Origin: Cacajao melanocephalus
Taxonomy: Eukaryota > Chordata > Mammalia > Primates > Pitheciidae
Direction: 5' to 3'
Assembly (NCBI GenBank): GCA_963573385.1
Contig: CAUYLG010071568.1
Span: forward strand, 124,001 to 188,000
Length of the DNA: 64,000 bases
Both the position numbers and the translations under genes were made by a program. A model generated the notes under the pieces. That model saw only the letters and a program-made list of their open reading frames with translations. It ran no database searches and was not told the DNA's origin. This document shows positions 1 through 15,721 of this stretch, one piece after another (within the stretch, counting starts at the first letter, position 1; each line of letters opens with the position of its first letter).

Positions 1-561
1 AGATCTGATAGTCATGCCACTGGGGTCATGATGGAGAACAAAAATAAGGTGGGGCTGAAAAAACAGTGACCGACAATTCCCCAAATATGATACAAAGGCA
101 TAAGCCTACAAGTTCAAGAAACTGAACAAATCCTTAACAGAATAAACTCCCCAAAATCCATGCCAAGGGGCATCATATTCAAACCTGAAAATTAAGAAAC
201 AATAATGAAGGCACAAAGAAACAACACCTTATCTATAAGTGGGAAACAATTTGAATAACAGTGAATATTTCATCAGAAAACAAGAAAGCAGAATTTTTCA
301 AATTCAAGAGCAGAATTCTGTGGTCAACACAAAATTTAACTAGCAAAACTATCCTTCATTAATGAAAGGTAAAATTTTGACATTCTCGGACAAAGGAAAA
401 TTAAAATAATGTGCTTGCCGGCTGACAACAAAGAAGACTGGCTAAAGAAAGTTCTCTAAATAGGAAAGAAATGATAAAAGAAGGAATCTTGGAACATTAG
501 GAAGAAAGAACAATGGGAAGGGCAAAAATATGACTAAATAAAATAGACTTTCCTGACGTTT

Positions 562-864
562 TCTTTTTTTTTTTTTTGAGAGAGTGTCACTCTGTCAACC
601 AGGCTGAAGTGCAGTGGTGCGACCTTGGCTCACTGCAACCTCCACCTCCTGGGTTCAAGAGATTCTCGTGCCTCAGCCTCCTGAGTGGTTGAGATTACAG
701 TTGTGCAACACCACTCCTGACTAATTTTTGTATTTTTTTTTTTTAGTAGAGACAGGGTTTCATCATGTTGGCCAGGCTGGTCTTGAACTCCTGACCTCAA
801 GTGATCTGCCACCTCAGCCTCCCAAAGTGCTAGGATTACAGGAGTGAGCCACCACGCTCGACCC
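562..864 (-). repeat. Alu
   Basis: T-run followed by a complete reverse-oriented Alu body, ending near CACGCTCGACC. Confidence 0.95.
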
Positions 865-1801
865 TTTTCTTAAGTTTTCTGTTATATTTGAACCAAAACT
901 TACAACAGTGTCTAACATGGTTCTCAAAGTACACAGATAAATTATACTAGAGGTGAGAGAGGGTAATGTGGATACCAGGAGACTGTGGTAAGTAATATAT
1001 GTATAAAGTAACATTTTGGAGCAATCACTAAAAAACTATACAAGGAGATACAACCCAAACCACTATGAACAAACAAAAATTTTATTCTAAAAAAAAAAAA
1101 GTTCAAGTAACCCACTTACAGGCAAGAAAATGAAAACACAAAAAATGGGACAGGAAAAAAAACTAAAATGGCCGACTTAAGGCCTAACATTATCCATAAT
1201 TACATAAAAGAAAACAGTCTAAAAACTCTAATTAAAAGCAATTGGTCTAGAAGAAAAAATCATATGCTACATGCGGTCTACAAGAAATTCACTTGAAATA
1301 TGAATGATATAGGTAGGTTGAAAACAAAACAATAAAAAATATATAATGCAAACATTTAAAAAAGTAGAATGGCTATAGTATGAAATAAAGTAGACTTCAG
1401 GGCAAAGAAAACTAACAGGGACAGAGGGACATTACATAATGATAAAAGGGTCAATCCACCAAAAAACACAGCAGTCCTAAATATGTACCAAATAACAAAA
1501 CTGTAAAACATGTGAAACAAAAACTAATAGAACTGAAAGGAAACACAGACAATTCCACAATTACAGTTGGAAATTTCAACACTACCCTTTCAACAGTTCA
1601 CAGAACAACCTGACAGAAAATCAGCAAGGGAATACAAGCACTTGACAACACCATCAACCAACAATTTTATCTACATTTATGGAACACTTCACCCAACAGC
1701 AGAACACATTTAAGCAGCCACAGAATACACACCAAGATAGATCACCATATCCTGGGCTATACATCTCAACAAATTTAAAAGACCACAATGAGATACCACT
1801 A

Positions 1802-2236
<435 letters not shown>

Positions 2237-2255
2237 CTAAAAAACAGTGGCAGTT

Positions 2256-2543
2256 GTTTTTTTTTTTCCAGAAAGGTCTCACTCCGTTGCCCAGATTGAG
2301 TACCATGGCATGATCACACTTCATTGCAGCCTTGACCTCCCAGGCTCAAGCAATCCTCCCATTTCAGCCTCTTGAATAGCCAGGCCTACAGGTACGCACC
2401 ATGACACCTGGCTAATTTATTTACATTTTTGTAGAGGAAGGGTCTATGTTGCCTAGGGGGTTTCAAACTCCTGAGCTCAAGAGATCTCCCATCTTGGCCT
2501 CCCAAAGTGCTGGGATTACAGGTGTGAGCCATCAGGCCGGGCT
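2256..2543 (-). repeat. Alu (older, AluJ-like)
   Basis: Reverse-oriented and diverged full-length Alu. Confidence 0.9.
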
Positions 2544-2646
2544 GGCAGTTTCCTAAAAAATTAAAAACTTAACATATGACCCAGCAATCATGCTCCTGGT
2601 CATTTATCCCAGAGAAATGAAAACTCATAAGCAACTGCATACAATT

Positions 2647-3404
<758 letters not shown>

Positions 3405-3830
3405 CTAAATCTATACCATAAAATACCACTCAGCAATAAAAGGAATGAACTACTCACACATACAACAACTTGGATGTGTAACAAGGAAATGATACTGAGT
3501 GAAAACAAGACAACTCAAAAGGCCATGCACTGTAGGATTCTATTTATACATCATCCTATTTATAACGAGTAGAAGAGATCAGTGGTTGCTAGGGTCAGGA
3601 ATGGTTGGGAAGGAGATGGATGTGACTACAAAGGGGTGGCATGAGGGAGATATTTGTGCTGATGGAACCATTCTGTATTTTGTGGTTATAGCAATAAAAT
3701 GACATAGAACTATACACACACATTGTACCAACTTCCTGGTTTTAATTTTTTACTATAGTTATGTGAAATGTAAGTACTAGGGGAAACTTGGTGAAGGGTG
3801 TTATACTATACTATTACTGCAAGTTAAAAA

Positions 3831-5119
3831 CACATATCCTAATAGCCTAGCAGTGTTTTGCTTTGTTTCATTTAAATCCATCTACTTCTCCTTAGAAAAG
3901 TAATGATATGAACCATCTGACTTCATCTTCTGGATACTATGATTGGACGTAGTGGGAAGAGATAGGGAAAACCAACCCACAAGTGAGACTGAGCCAATCA
4001 GGCTATGTTCAGTATTTGAACTTAATGACAGAGACCAGCCATCCACAAAGGGCTCTGCAGCTAAAAACTCCTTTGACAATAGGATCAAAACTGGTTCCCA
4101 GCAATTCCAAGCCAGTTAAGGTCATGAAGCAAGGAGCAAAAACCGTGAGGATCTTGTCTATAAAAATGCCTAATGAGAGCTTAGCTTAGGGATATTTTGG
4201 TGGTGAATAGATTTCTTCTTCTTGCAGCCATCAACCCTGACTAAAATGTGTGCTTGAAAAAGAGATAAAAAGGTAACAAAGACTTGTTTGCAGCACAATT
4301 TGCTATGGCCCTTTCCCCATGCTCCTGAAGTTTAAGACAGCTGCCATTTAACAATCTAATTGTTAATCTCATCCCACTTGACCTGACTGCTGAAGTCAGT
4401 GAGACTAGAGTTTGACAGGGAGAAGGCAGCAAACCAGATGTCTACTAAGAATGGCAGCACGATGAGCCCTGGTATACTGGATACTCCAAGCGGCATACCC
4501 AAACTACTGCCTCCACCCAGAAGGCTCCAATGCCAAGTATAGGGACCTGGAATTTAGGAATTAGAAGGAAGGTCCTCCTGAATACAAGTTAACAAATAAT
4601 CTGGAGATTGGGATTCATTCATTCATCTCTAAAATTTATTGCGGGTGGGTGGAGGTATGGGATGTGCAAAGGGATACTGATCTTTCAGGATCAAGGTTGA
4701 GGGACCCCACCTACTGACTTAGGCTCAGCCAAGAGCCCCACCATAGCAACATCAATTACTTTTGGCCCGATGGGAAGTAAACTGAAAAGGTCACATGTAG
4801 GCCACCATCTCCTCACCTCCTGGGCTGATCTCTACTTCCAGTCTCCCATCTCAGAACCCTAGCATAATGCAGGGTAGAAAAGACACCAACATCAGACTGC
4901 CTGGGTTCCAGTACTGCTTCTGCCATCTCCTGCTGTTTGACTTCTCTGTACCTCAGTTTCCTCACTTGTAAAAAGCAAATTACAGTACACATCTCATATG
5001 ACCTGGCATTGGTGAGGTGATGATCACTGGCATTACAATATCTTAGCTCTATTTTCTGCGTCCACTTCATTGGGTGGTTACTGGAATACACAAGAAGTCA
5101 ACTGAAAAAAGCTGAAGGA
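3831..5119. other. Intergenic stretch beyond the KANSL3 3' end
   Basis: No exon or strong repeat seen apart from the MIR at 4890-5080 and a minus-strand AATAAA at 4635-4640. Confidence 0.6.
4890..5080 (+). repeat. MIR element
   Basis: Carries the MIR core (GACTGCCTGGGTTCCAGTAC) and CTCAGTTTCCTCA block. Confidence 0.75.
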
Positions 5120-5139
5120 ATCCAAATGTTTTTGGTGTT

Positions 5140-5145
5140 TTTAAT
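5140..5145 (-). terminator. Candidate distal poly(A) signal ATTAAA of KANSL3
   Basis: The common variant hexamer lies 2.4 kb after the stop codon on the minus strand, with T-rich and GT-rich sequence downstream. It agrees with my recollection of a gene length near 45 kb. Confidence 0.55.
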
Positions 5146-6225
5146 TGTTTTTGCTAATGTTAGAACAGAACCATCACAGCCACTCAGCTCTATAACCCAT
5201 CCAGCCCAAGACTGTTCTAGTGCTGGGGCCAAGAGTAGACAGGTCTTCCTACCTCAGTGACCTCAAAGCACAAAGGTATCTCCATAGGGCATCAACATGC
5301 GCCTGTCATCCAAGAATTTAAGACCTTCCTGATCCTTCCAAATTTTCTACCAATAGTATCATCTTCTGAGGTTATGGATTCCAGGTCTTCTATGAAATAG
5401 GTAAAGCTTCCTTTTGTATTTCAAGAAATACAGTTAGCAAAGGGAACTGGAAAATATGACTCTAGGCCTCAACCACTTCATCTGTTACCCTGTCCAAGGT
5501 ATAAAACAATCCACGTTCTCACAGCTCCCCTTCTTCAGTTGTGGAGTTCTTCAAGGTGGACAGACCATACCTCAGGAAGTCATCCATTGCAAGCATACTA
5601 GAAATTACCATAAAGGCAGGTCAGCTTGTTAGTTTTTCTTTGTCCCCAGCATACACTGAGCCAACTACTTAAGTCATGAATGGCTTGTTAGGGCTCTGTC
5701 TGTCCTAAATGATTCCTAAAAGCTTCACATAGCTCATATAGTCTTACTGCCCTCTGCTCTTCTGGTGTAATACGATCCTACCTGTAAAGCTATCAAACCC
5801 CTGGGTCCTGGATGCCTCCTCCAGATTTCATACCTTCCTCAAGTTTACTAAATACTTCCCGAATTTAAGAAATTTCAGAAAGTCAGCAGCTAATGCAAAA
5901 ATATAGTCTAATTCTCTGTGAATCCCTATTGAGATCAGCTTTTCAGGTCAAGAAGGGAAGGTATGATGTTTAGGTTACCCTCTCCTATCATACACATTCC
6001 CCTGCCCATAGTACCCTGACCTACCTTGCCTGAGACTCCTAGACAGTATGCACTCCCTTCTGGCTGCCACTGAGACTAGCCAGGAAGGCTCCCAGATTGA
6101 ACACAGGTGGGCTGGTAAAGATACATACTGTACTGTGGGTCAGAACTATGTAATATAAGCCATGCTGTAGGCCCTTCCTGCCTACAGAAAAGGACACTGA
6201 ATAGAGTTACACTTGGGTTGCCTAA

Positions 6226-6231
6226 TTTATT
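6226..6231 (-). terminator. Candidate proximal poly(A) signal AATAAA of KANSL3
   Basis: A canonical hexamer on the minus strand 1.34 kb after the stop codon, with a T/GT-rich stretch 25-50 nt downstream. Confidence 0.5.
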
Positions 6232-7567
6232 ACCTTAACTGGAAACATTCTAAGTGTGGGAGCCTGTTCTGGAGGATAGCTTCAAAAACAAATCTAAAAC
6301 TATCTTTGCACACAAGTGTTATGAAGAGATAAGCAGGGGCTCAGAGCTCCATCTTCTGTGACCACTTCTCCAGGGACTGCCACCTACAGGGCTCACTGGT
6401 ACCAACAGCCCTGCATAATAGAGTCACTGTCGATCATCTTCCTACTTCTAACCAGGAAGACAAAAAGTCTCATGAAATAGAAACAAAAACACTGAAGCAT
6501 GGCCTTCGTCGTCCTGATGCCACAAGTTTCCTGGGATGCCCAAGATACTATCTTAGCTTGTTGTCCCTGCTTCGCCTCCAGAGACTAGAGACAGAGGATT
6601 TTCGGGGGTTGGGGTTTCTTCTCTGACTTGGCAAATTCTTCTCTTTATCTCCAGCTGAATCACTAGTTCCTTGGGTGGCAGAGCAGAGACCTAAGCCCAA
6701 ACCACAGGGCTTACTGGCACATCCTTCAAGCCACTTCCTTTGCTGTTCCATTCCTCTTCTTCAGCCTGTCTGAACCTGCGGATTCTCTGGATACAGAAAC
6801 TGCCCAAAGCGTGGTAAAAAAGACAAAGGGGCCAGGTTTCACCTGACAACCACTGCTCTGAACATCTAGAGTAAGTCAAAGAGGCTGAAAAATGACAGCC
6901 TAGTTCTCTTTGCCTGTACTAACAAAAACCCGAAGTTTTCAGGTGTCAGCAAGCTACTCAGTATCTGGCGTGGTTTCTAAGGTGGAGTTGCATGAGGAAC
7001 ACTTTCCCATGGCTGCTCAGCAAAGGCAACAGTGATATCCAAAACAAGCCCTTCTAGCTCTGAAGCACCAGGTAGCAGGCCAGGATGACTCCAGTCTTTA
7101 GCAAAGGGCTTTCCATTCTAACTCCCGAAGCCCAGAAGTCTCAGACCACATGGATGTCTCCTCCCAACTGGGCACAGAGGGTAGCACAGACCTCCAAAAG
7201 GAAACACCTTCATTATGCAGCAGGCGGTCCAATACTGACGTTTGGGTCAAACCACAGCTTAAGCAGGGGAAAAAGTGCCTCTGATCCATGCACAGTCAGA
7301 TCTGCTGAGGAGGCTGGGGAGCCCAGGAACCAGATTTGCAGATCCTGAACGATGGTGCTTCCCTTGCTGGCGCCGTATCACCTAACCTAATGGTTTCTAT
7401 GAAGACTCAACAGCCCAACTCTGAAGACAGTTGGCAGAGAGGCAAAATGACTGTCTTAAAGAGGTCTTCAGACACGTGGACAACTCAGCAGGACCACACA
7501 CGTGCCCAGGGCACACCATGAGACAGCCATCACCAACTTGGTAAGGAGGACATATCACATGGCATCT

Positions 7568-7588
7568 TCAGGGTGCTGGAGGCAGGCG
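7568..7588 (-). CDS. KANSL3: KANSL3 exon 22, last coding residues RLPPAP and stop
   Basis: Acceptor CTGCCACAG is followed by six codons RLPPAP and TGA at 7568-7570. This matches the C-terminus I know for KANSL3 and is too short to appear as an open frame. The preceding intron is about 6 kb. Confidence 0.93.
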   Translation of the reverse strand, partial: RLPPAP

Positions 7589-7749
7589 CTGTGGCAGGAG
7601 AGGTAGTGAAGAAGGGTCAAAGCTTTGACAGGTTATCATCACATTCAGACCCTTTAACCCAATTATCCCAACTCCTGAGAATTTATTTTAAAGAAGTAAT
7701 TCTCAATAGGAAAAAAGCTGTATATACAAGGACATGTGTTCTAGCTGCC

Positions 7750-7970
7750 AAGTGGTTAACAGAATATGGATTCTAGAGTCAGCAACTCAACTTTCCACTT
7801 TTTAAGGCAAATGCCTATGTTCTCTGAGCCTCTTTTTCTTGCACATAAGAGGTAGGTGACAGCATCTACTTTCCAGGGTCACTATGAGGATTAAATGAAA
7901 TAATCCACATAAAGCACCTCAGTGTAATATGTGCTCAACTACAAAGGTCCCCTTTTATTATTACTATGCA
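7750..7970 (+). repeat. MIR element
   Basis: Diverged MIR ending in the typical AGGATTAAATGA and AGCACCTCAGTG tail, in KANSL3 intron 21 side of the terminal exon. Confidence 0.7.
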
Positions 7971-8241
7971 TGAGGACAGAAAAGATAGGCAGAAACAGGA
8001 AATAGGTGAGTTGTAAAGGGCAACAGAAGGGAAGATTTCCATGACTGTTCTGACACTATCAAATTTGAGGTCTTAGACGTGTAGGTGTGTGGAGGATGCC
8101 ATCAATGTTGAGCCCTGCAGCCTAAGAGTAAGGAACCAAGTAGACAGGGTGGCCTTTTTTACCAAGGCTTTCCCCACTTTTCTAAATTTCACCCTTGGGT
8201 AACTCCTAAGAGGTCTCTGAGAATGCAGTAAGGAAGGGAAG

Positions 8242-8541
<300 letters not shown>

Positions 8542-8599
8542 TGGAGGAAAGATGGAAGGCACATGAGGAAAGAAACAAAGAGTTTGACAATCAAAACCT

Positions 8600-8715
8600 C
8601 ATGATTTCAATTCCAGCACTTTGGGAGGCTGAGATGGGAGGAATGCTGGAACCCAGGAGTTCCAGACTAGCCTGGGCAATATAGTAAAACCCCATCTCAA
8701 TAAGAAACAAAAATA
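8600..8715 (+). repeat. Alu left-monomer fragment
   Basis: A single Alu-like monomer beginning at the CCAGCACTTTGGGAGG block. Confidence 0.8.
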
Positions 8716-9049
8716 AAACCTCATGGGCTCCTTTGCCCAAAGGCAGAGCTGTGCACAGATGATCACTCTATTCTGATTACGAATACACCTTAGAGTGAGC
8801 CAGCTCACTCACGGCCTGCTACAAGGCTACAATGAGGCCCACTGCCATAGGCCTCCAGCTAGAGGTGCTGCCTCCCAGGCTGACAAGGTCCTGGTATGGC
8901 CAACAGGACAGAGAGGAGAGAGATCTTATAACCACAGGCAGGAGTCCATTTTCTGGACTCTGATGCAGGGCACAACAGTCTCTGTCCTCTTCCTGCAGCT
9001 TCTCAGCTGTGAGGAGTACACGATACTCCGTTCCCATAAAGGAAACATG

Positions 9050-10345
9050 TAGCAAATACCAATCACTGCCAGAAACAGAACAGATAATTAAGTGCTTGTA
9101 CAGTTCTTAGAGAAGTCTAGTTGGTGCTCACTTTTCAAATTCATTCCTTGCATTATGGAACCCCAAAATAAAAAAGGACTGTTTTTAAAATCCTAACAAT
9201 ACTATTATCACACATTAAAAAGGTTAACAATTCCACAATATCAACAACTGTCCAGTCAGTTTTCAAATTTCCTATTGCCTCATAAATGTCAAAAAATGGG
9301 TAGTTTGTTTCTAAGCATTTATAACTTCATGTTCCCCAAGCCTGAGGAGATTCTGATCCTGCCACGACAAGAGTCACTGACTTAAGCCAACTTCTTCACT
9401 TAACCAGGTAAGAAAACCAAAGCCCAGAGAGGCTAGGTGATTTGCCCAGGATCACAAAGCTGGCTGAAAAGAGATGACCTGACCCACAGTCCAGTGCTCT
9501 GTCTGGCAGTCTGAACACTGAGTTAACTATTAGAAGCTTTTGAATCAGCAAGAAGCCTTAATCTAGTAATATCCCCTTGTTTGTTAGAAAACAATCACCA
9601 CCTGACCCCTCCTAGCAATTATACACCCATTTTATTAAGAAAACTAATCTCACGTTAACATCATCAGTTAGAAAGCCAGACCTTGATCTTTATTCTGTGC
9701 TTCAATTTAGCCACAGAAAAGGGGGATTCTCAATGACCTCTACTCTCTTCTCAACAGTAACCAGCTTGCCCGCAAGCTGAGACTGACCACCTAACACAGG
9801 ATTTTTCCTCATTACATGGCAGAATCTGTGTTCTAGTTGTGCATCAACATGGCATCAGCAAAGGTGAAGAAACCCTAAAAATAGGCCCAAATGGCTCTGT
9901 AGGTCACTTCTATCAAACCATCAAGGGAATGATCATTCCTGTACTATAAAATTGTTTTAGAGTATGAGAGGGGAAAAGCACTTCCCATGTCATTCTACAA
10001 AGATTGAATTACCCCTTTTACATAACTAGACAAAAGAAAGCACACCACACACACACAAAAGTAGCCGGTGGAGGGGAAGAAAACTATAAGCCAAAGCCTG
10101 AGGAGGTTAATATAGATGCTGAAATTCTAAGTAAAACAAAACAGAATAGACATGCTTTTCTTTTGAAATACTCGGCTTCTTTCTTTTTTCATTTCGTTCT
10201 TTTGATAGGGTCTTTTTTCCTTGCATGTACAATAAAAAGAATAGGACACACTGAAAAAGCCACTGAATCTGGAATTCACACAGTTTGATATAATATTAGG
10301 AAACCTATTAAAGTAACTCATCATTTCAACTGATTAAAAGGAAAT
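9050..10345. other. Intron 21 stretch, mostly unassigned
   Basis: No exon seen. A minus-oriented MIR piece lies at about 9395-9510; the rest is unrecognised. Confidence 0.5.
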
Positions 10346-10348
10346 GTT

Positions 10349-10642
<294 letters not shown>

Positions 10643-11016
10643 CTACAGAACAGGCCCATGTGTGTTCAGTACTTTAGAATGTGAAAGCAGTGGATTTTAG
10701 ATGAGTGGAGGAATGATGAATGGACTCATCCTTACCTCATTTAACATACAAAAGTGAACTCCAAGTGAACTATAAGGAATTAAAGGAAACAAACAAAAGC
10801 ATTATAAGAAAACACAAAGAGAGAGTTTTAGTATGGGATGACAGAAAAATTCTGGAGATGGATGGTGGTGATAGCTGTACCACAGTGTGAATGTGCTCGA
10901 TGCTACTAAACTGTATGCTTGAAACATGGCTAAAATAGTAAATTGTATGTTATATACGCTTTACCACAATTAAAAATCTTAAAAAGGATTACTTATATTT
11001 TTGTGATAGGGCTAGC

Positions 11017-11323
11017 TTTTTTTTTTTTTTTTTTTTTTTTTCCTGAGACAGAGTTTCGTTCTTATTACCCAGTCCGGAGTACAATGGCGCAATCTCGGCT
11101 CACTGCAACCTCCGCTCCTGGGTTCAAGCAATTCTCCTACCTCAGCCTCCCGAGTAGCTGGGACTACAGACTGTGCCATCATGCCCAGCTAATTTTTGTA
11201 TTCTTAGTAGAGATGGGGTTTCACCATGTTGACCAGGATGGTCTCGATCTCTTGACCTAGTGATCCACCCACCTCGGCCTCCCAAAGTGCTAGGATTATA
11301 GGCGTGAGTCACCGCGCCCGGCC
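11017..11323 (-). repeat. Alu
   Basis: Reverse Alu with a 25-nt T-run; GGGCTAGCTT is duplicated at both flanks. Confidence 0.95.
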
Positions 11324-11339
11324 AGGGCTAGCTTTCTTA

Positions 11340-12560
11340 AGGCACAAAACTTTGTAGCTATAAAGGACAATATTCAAAGATTTTACTATATGAGAAATTT
11401 AAATGGCTGTATGATCCAGAAATAAAAGTTAAAAGACATTCAATGCTTCAATAGAAAGAAAAAAAAAATGAGCCACTAACAGGAATAACATGTATGCAAC
11501 TTTTATAACAAATAAACATCTGAATATATAAAGCCACTATAATGCAAATAAAGAGTAAGACATAAAAGACATACAACTTCATAATCGAGAAAATGCACAT
11601 TAAAACCATTTCATTTTTCACCCAGATTAACAAAGTTAAAAATACTGATTTCCACAATAGATAAAAGTGTATGAAACAGATATTTTCATCACAATGGCTA
11701 GAAATGTAAAGTAGCAAAACTTTTTGAAGGGCAGTTAGTGAGCAGCTGCCCAGATAATAGACGTACACATCCTCTACTTATTCTCTAGGCTAAAGAAATG
11801 CTCCCAGAGGTACACAAGAATAATGAGCAAGAGTGTTCATCACAGCATTTTAAAAAATATCAAAAACCAAGATAGAACCCAGTTATCTACCTAACGGGAG
11901 GTGGTGAAATACACCTAGATGAAGGTGTATTTCATCTACCCAGTGAAATACTAGCCAGCCTCTCGTGGTGGCTCAAGCCTGTAATTCCAGCACTTTGGGA
12001 GGCTGAGGTGGGCAGATCACAAGCTCAGGAGTTTGAGACCAGCCTGGTCAACATGGTGAAACCCCATCTCCACTAAAAATACAAAAAAATTAGCTAGGTG
12101 TGTTGGTGCGCACCTGTAATCCCAGCTACTTAGGAGGCTCAGGCAGAATTGCTTGAACCTGGGAGGCAGAGGTTGCAGTGAGCTGAGATCCTGCCACTGT
12201 ATTCCAGCCTAGGTGACAAGACCAAGACTCCGTCTCAAAAAAAGAAAGAAAGAAAAGAAAAAGAAATACTAGCCAGCCTCTGAAAAGACACAGACAGGGA
12301 AATGTGTCACGACATGATTTATTAAAAAAGGCAAGTGACATAATAGTTCATACTCTGTGATCCTATAGTTGTACAAAATAAATAACATACTTTGTGTAGG
12401 AAAAAAAAATCTGAATGGATCCATATCAACCTATTAATAGTGAACATCATCTCTAGGAATAGCATCATGGGAAATTTTCCCTTTCTAAATTAATTATTTC
12501 TATAATGTTTGAATTATTTAAAATAAACAATCATTTTTATAATTAAAAAAAGAAATAAAA
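11340..12560 (+). repeat. Old L1 remnant interrupted by an Alu
   Basis: AT-rich DNA on both sides of the Alu resembles decayed L1 3' sequence. The match is by eye and diffuse. Confidence 0.45.
11956..12263 (+). repeat. Alu
   Basis: Full-length; the flank GAAATACTAGCCAGCCTCT is duplicated. Confidence 0.93.
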
Positions 12561-13038
12561 CAAAAACATTTTCATCCCTCTGCAAAAAAAGGTAGCTATG
12601 ACCCCAATGACTGTCACGTGTTGATCTCTGTGCAGTATTTTCCCTAAAGAGGAAGAGACAGAAGAGCTTTCAGAATGGCTCAGGAACTATCACCCGCACC
12701 CCAGTTCCCAAGCAGGTTGACATGATGAAAAGGATAGGGACACACAGAAAGGCCTCAGCTGCACAGCAGATACTGAAGCAAAGCACACTCAATACTGGAC
12801 TCAAACTGTTTTTGGGCCTAACTTCTAATCTTTGAGTGGCTCCTCAGATCACCATTTTAAGATTAGAAACATTTGACTTGAAAAGGTCACAATGGAAATC
12901 AGATCAGCTAAGAGGAACTAATCATGACTTCCTGGGTAAGACCTATAAAAACCTAGCTGTACCCTAAAAAGACAGCAATAAATGCTAAGATATGGGAAGG
13001 CACAGTGCTAGAAAGCCAATGTCAAATAAAGAGTATCC

Positions 13039-13336
<298 letters not shown>

Positions 13337-13634
13337 TTATACTTGGGGTCTGAGGCAGGAGGACTGCTTAAGCCTAGCAATTCAAGGCCAGCTTGAAGAC
13401 TGCTACTCCCTTGAACATATGTAATTTCACAATATCCAGGGAGAGATGTAGAAGAGGAGACTCAAAGAGGTCCATGATTCACTCAAAATTATAAAACCAC
13501 AAACTTCAGAGTCCAGATCTGAATCTGAACTTTGTCTTTCCAGTATATAGGCAGCCCCTTCAATCAGTGAGTCAGCTGGTCCCAGACTTCCCAGTATTGA
13601 AGCCCATGTCCTCAGTCCTTTCTGCCAGACTCAC

Positions 13635-13768
13635 CTGTGAGCTGGAGGGCAGCACCTGGGAAGGGGGCTCCTCAGATGGAGCTGCTCCTGAGCCCATGGG
13701 ACTCAGCGTGGTGATCCTGCTTGGCTGGCCACGAAGTGTCAGAGTGATGGTGGTGGGGACCTTCAAGC
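13635..13768 (-). CDS. KANSL3: KANSL3 exon 21 (residues 852-896)
   Basis: It reads LKVPTTITLTLRGQPSRITT to SQVLPSSSQ after acceptor TATCTCAG. If the next intron were kept, the frame would run 20 further codons and stop at 13572-13574, giving an alternative C-terminus. Confidence 0.95.
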
Positions 13769-14111
13769 CTGAGATAAGGAGAGAGAAGCAGTATTTTTGA
13801 GTCACACTCTCCACCTTCTGCTGAGGTTTTCCTTTCCTGAAGTTTTCTCCCCCACGTAACACAGCCCCTTGGCCTCCTCCCCAGCTGGGTCATCTATGCC
13901 CTATCAGTCAATCTGAAAGGCAACAGGAAACAGCCTGTGTTCTCTCAACCTCTCTGAAGGATGGGTCCAACTGAATTGACAACTGAATCCGAAGGTCAAT
14001 GCCAGGACCCTGTGGGACTGGGTTCAACATCATACCTTGCCCACATGAGATGGGAAGGTCCTGAGGGAAGATCCCAGATCTGGGAGTCCCCACAGTTCTC
14101 ATGAGACTCAC

Positions 14112-14334
14112 CTGATGCTTGGTTAGAGATCTGAGCCAGGCCAGGGAGGCTGCTTGCCAACTTAGCGAGGCCCCCATTGGTCAGCAGCTGGTGGATGGCT
14201 GTGGGCTTCCCACCAGGAGTGGCACCCAAGGAGGAGAGAGTGGTGGCCACAGGAATGGTACGGACAATGGTGCTGGTGCCCGTGGTGATGGCACCCAGGC
14301 TCTGCATGGGGGTGGGCAACTTCACACTGGTGGC
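14112..14334 (-). CDS. KANSL3: KANSL3 exon 20 (residues 778-852)
   Basis: The largest coding exon at 223 nt, reading ATSVKLPTPMQSLGAITTG to LAQISNQAS. Acceptor CCCACAG and donor GTGAGTC are strong. The sequence is low in charged residues and rich in Thr, Gly and Leu. Confidence 0.95.
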
Positions 14335-14409
14335 CTGTGGGACACACAAGCCCAGGTGATCAGAAGCTGCTGCCCAACAGCAACGTTCGAGTTTGGAGGG
14401 CCCACAGCA

Positions 14410-14600
14410 TATTATTAAAGGCTAACATGTATCGAGTGCCTACCACATGCAAGGTACTCTTCCAGGCATTTTGCATATATTATTTCATCCTTACAACAAC
14501 TCTATGAGGGAGGTACTATAGACAAGGAAACAAAAAGAGTGGTCAAGAAACTTGCCCAAGGTCACACTATAAGTGATAGACCTTAATCTCTGGAAGATCC
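14410..14600 (-). repeat. MIR element
   Basis: Reverse MIR (GAGTGCCTACCACATGCAAG, then CTTGCCCAAGGTCACAC) in intron 19. Confidence 0.8.
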
Positions 14601-14730
14601 CTGCTGTGTAGCTAGAAGGCTATTTGTCCTTGACCCACTGACTCCAAACCTAGTTTCCCTGCCAAAACCAACTAAGCTGAGGAGGCCTCCTCCCTACACC
14701 TGCCCAGCCCAGCAGATAGCAGATGTGTAC

Positions 14731-14840
14731 CTGTGGGGCTGGTCCTGGGGAGGGATTTGCTGGAAGGCCAGAGGTCTTGCTGCTGATATCCTGCAAGCTG
14801 AAGCTGAGGCCTTGGAGGAGGCTGCTGGCTGATGCGGCCC
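14731..14840 (-). CDS. KANSL3: KANSL3 exon 19 (residues 741-777)
   Basis: It reads AASASSLLQGLSFSLQDISS to NPSPGPAPQ after acceptor CTCTTAG. It ends in phase 0 at donor GTACAC. Confidence 0.95.
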
Positions 14841-15260
14841 CTAAGAGAGGACATAGCAAGAATCAGTAGAGACTCAATCACTTGCACTATCCCAAGAGCA
14901 GCTACATCCATCCACGCTCACCACCAACTAAAACATCAATGGTGTTTGCTCTTGAACGAACACCATCCTGTCCTCAGAAAGAAGGCCGGAAGGTCTCCCC
15001 AGCCAGGCACACATGCAATGGATGGCACACAGAAAAGGTACCATGCCAGACACTGCCCTGGACTTGCTCTGCACCTGCTGCAAACCATCAGTCATACATT
15101 TTGGACCACTTTGAGAAATCCAAGTTCCTTCCTTTCTTTCCAGGGAAGAATTTTTTAAGCCAAAAGAATTCTAAATACCCAACTTTCACTTTACCTCACG
15201 CAATCAATGCAGTAAGGAAGTAGCTCAAAGTAATAAGGAAGATTCTCTTAAACGACAAGG

Positions 15261-15685
<425 letters not shown>

Positions 15686-15721
15686 TAGTGAGATGTGCTT
15701 ACAACGGCAAAATGAAACAAT

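Larger units (their letters stand above)
5120..7567 (-). other. KANSL3: KANSL3 3' UTR (lower end approximate)
   Basis: Sequence below the stop is free of recognisable interspersed repeats for about 2.4 kb, as expected for an old 3' UTR. Minus-strand polyadenylation signals are AATAAA at 6226-6231 and ATTAAA at 5140-5145, both followed by T/GT-rich sequence. A third AATAAA at 4635-4640 is possible. Confidence 0.7.

Noticed and set aside
4241..5091. A further gene at the left end of the window
   Set aside because: Only short frames without splice support, one of them inside a MIR. I saw nothing of a neighbouring gene such as ARID5A here.
13567..14418. Several plus-strand frames opposite KANSL3 exons 20 and 21
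   Set aside because: They are antisense shadows of true coding exons; the minus-strand frame matches KANSL3 and splices correctly.
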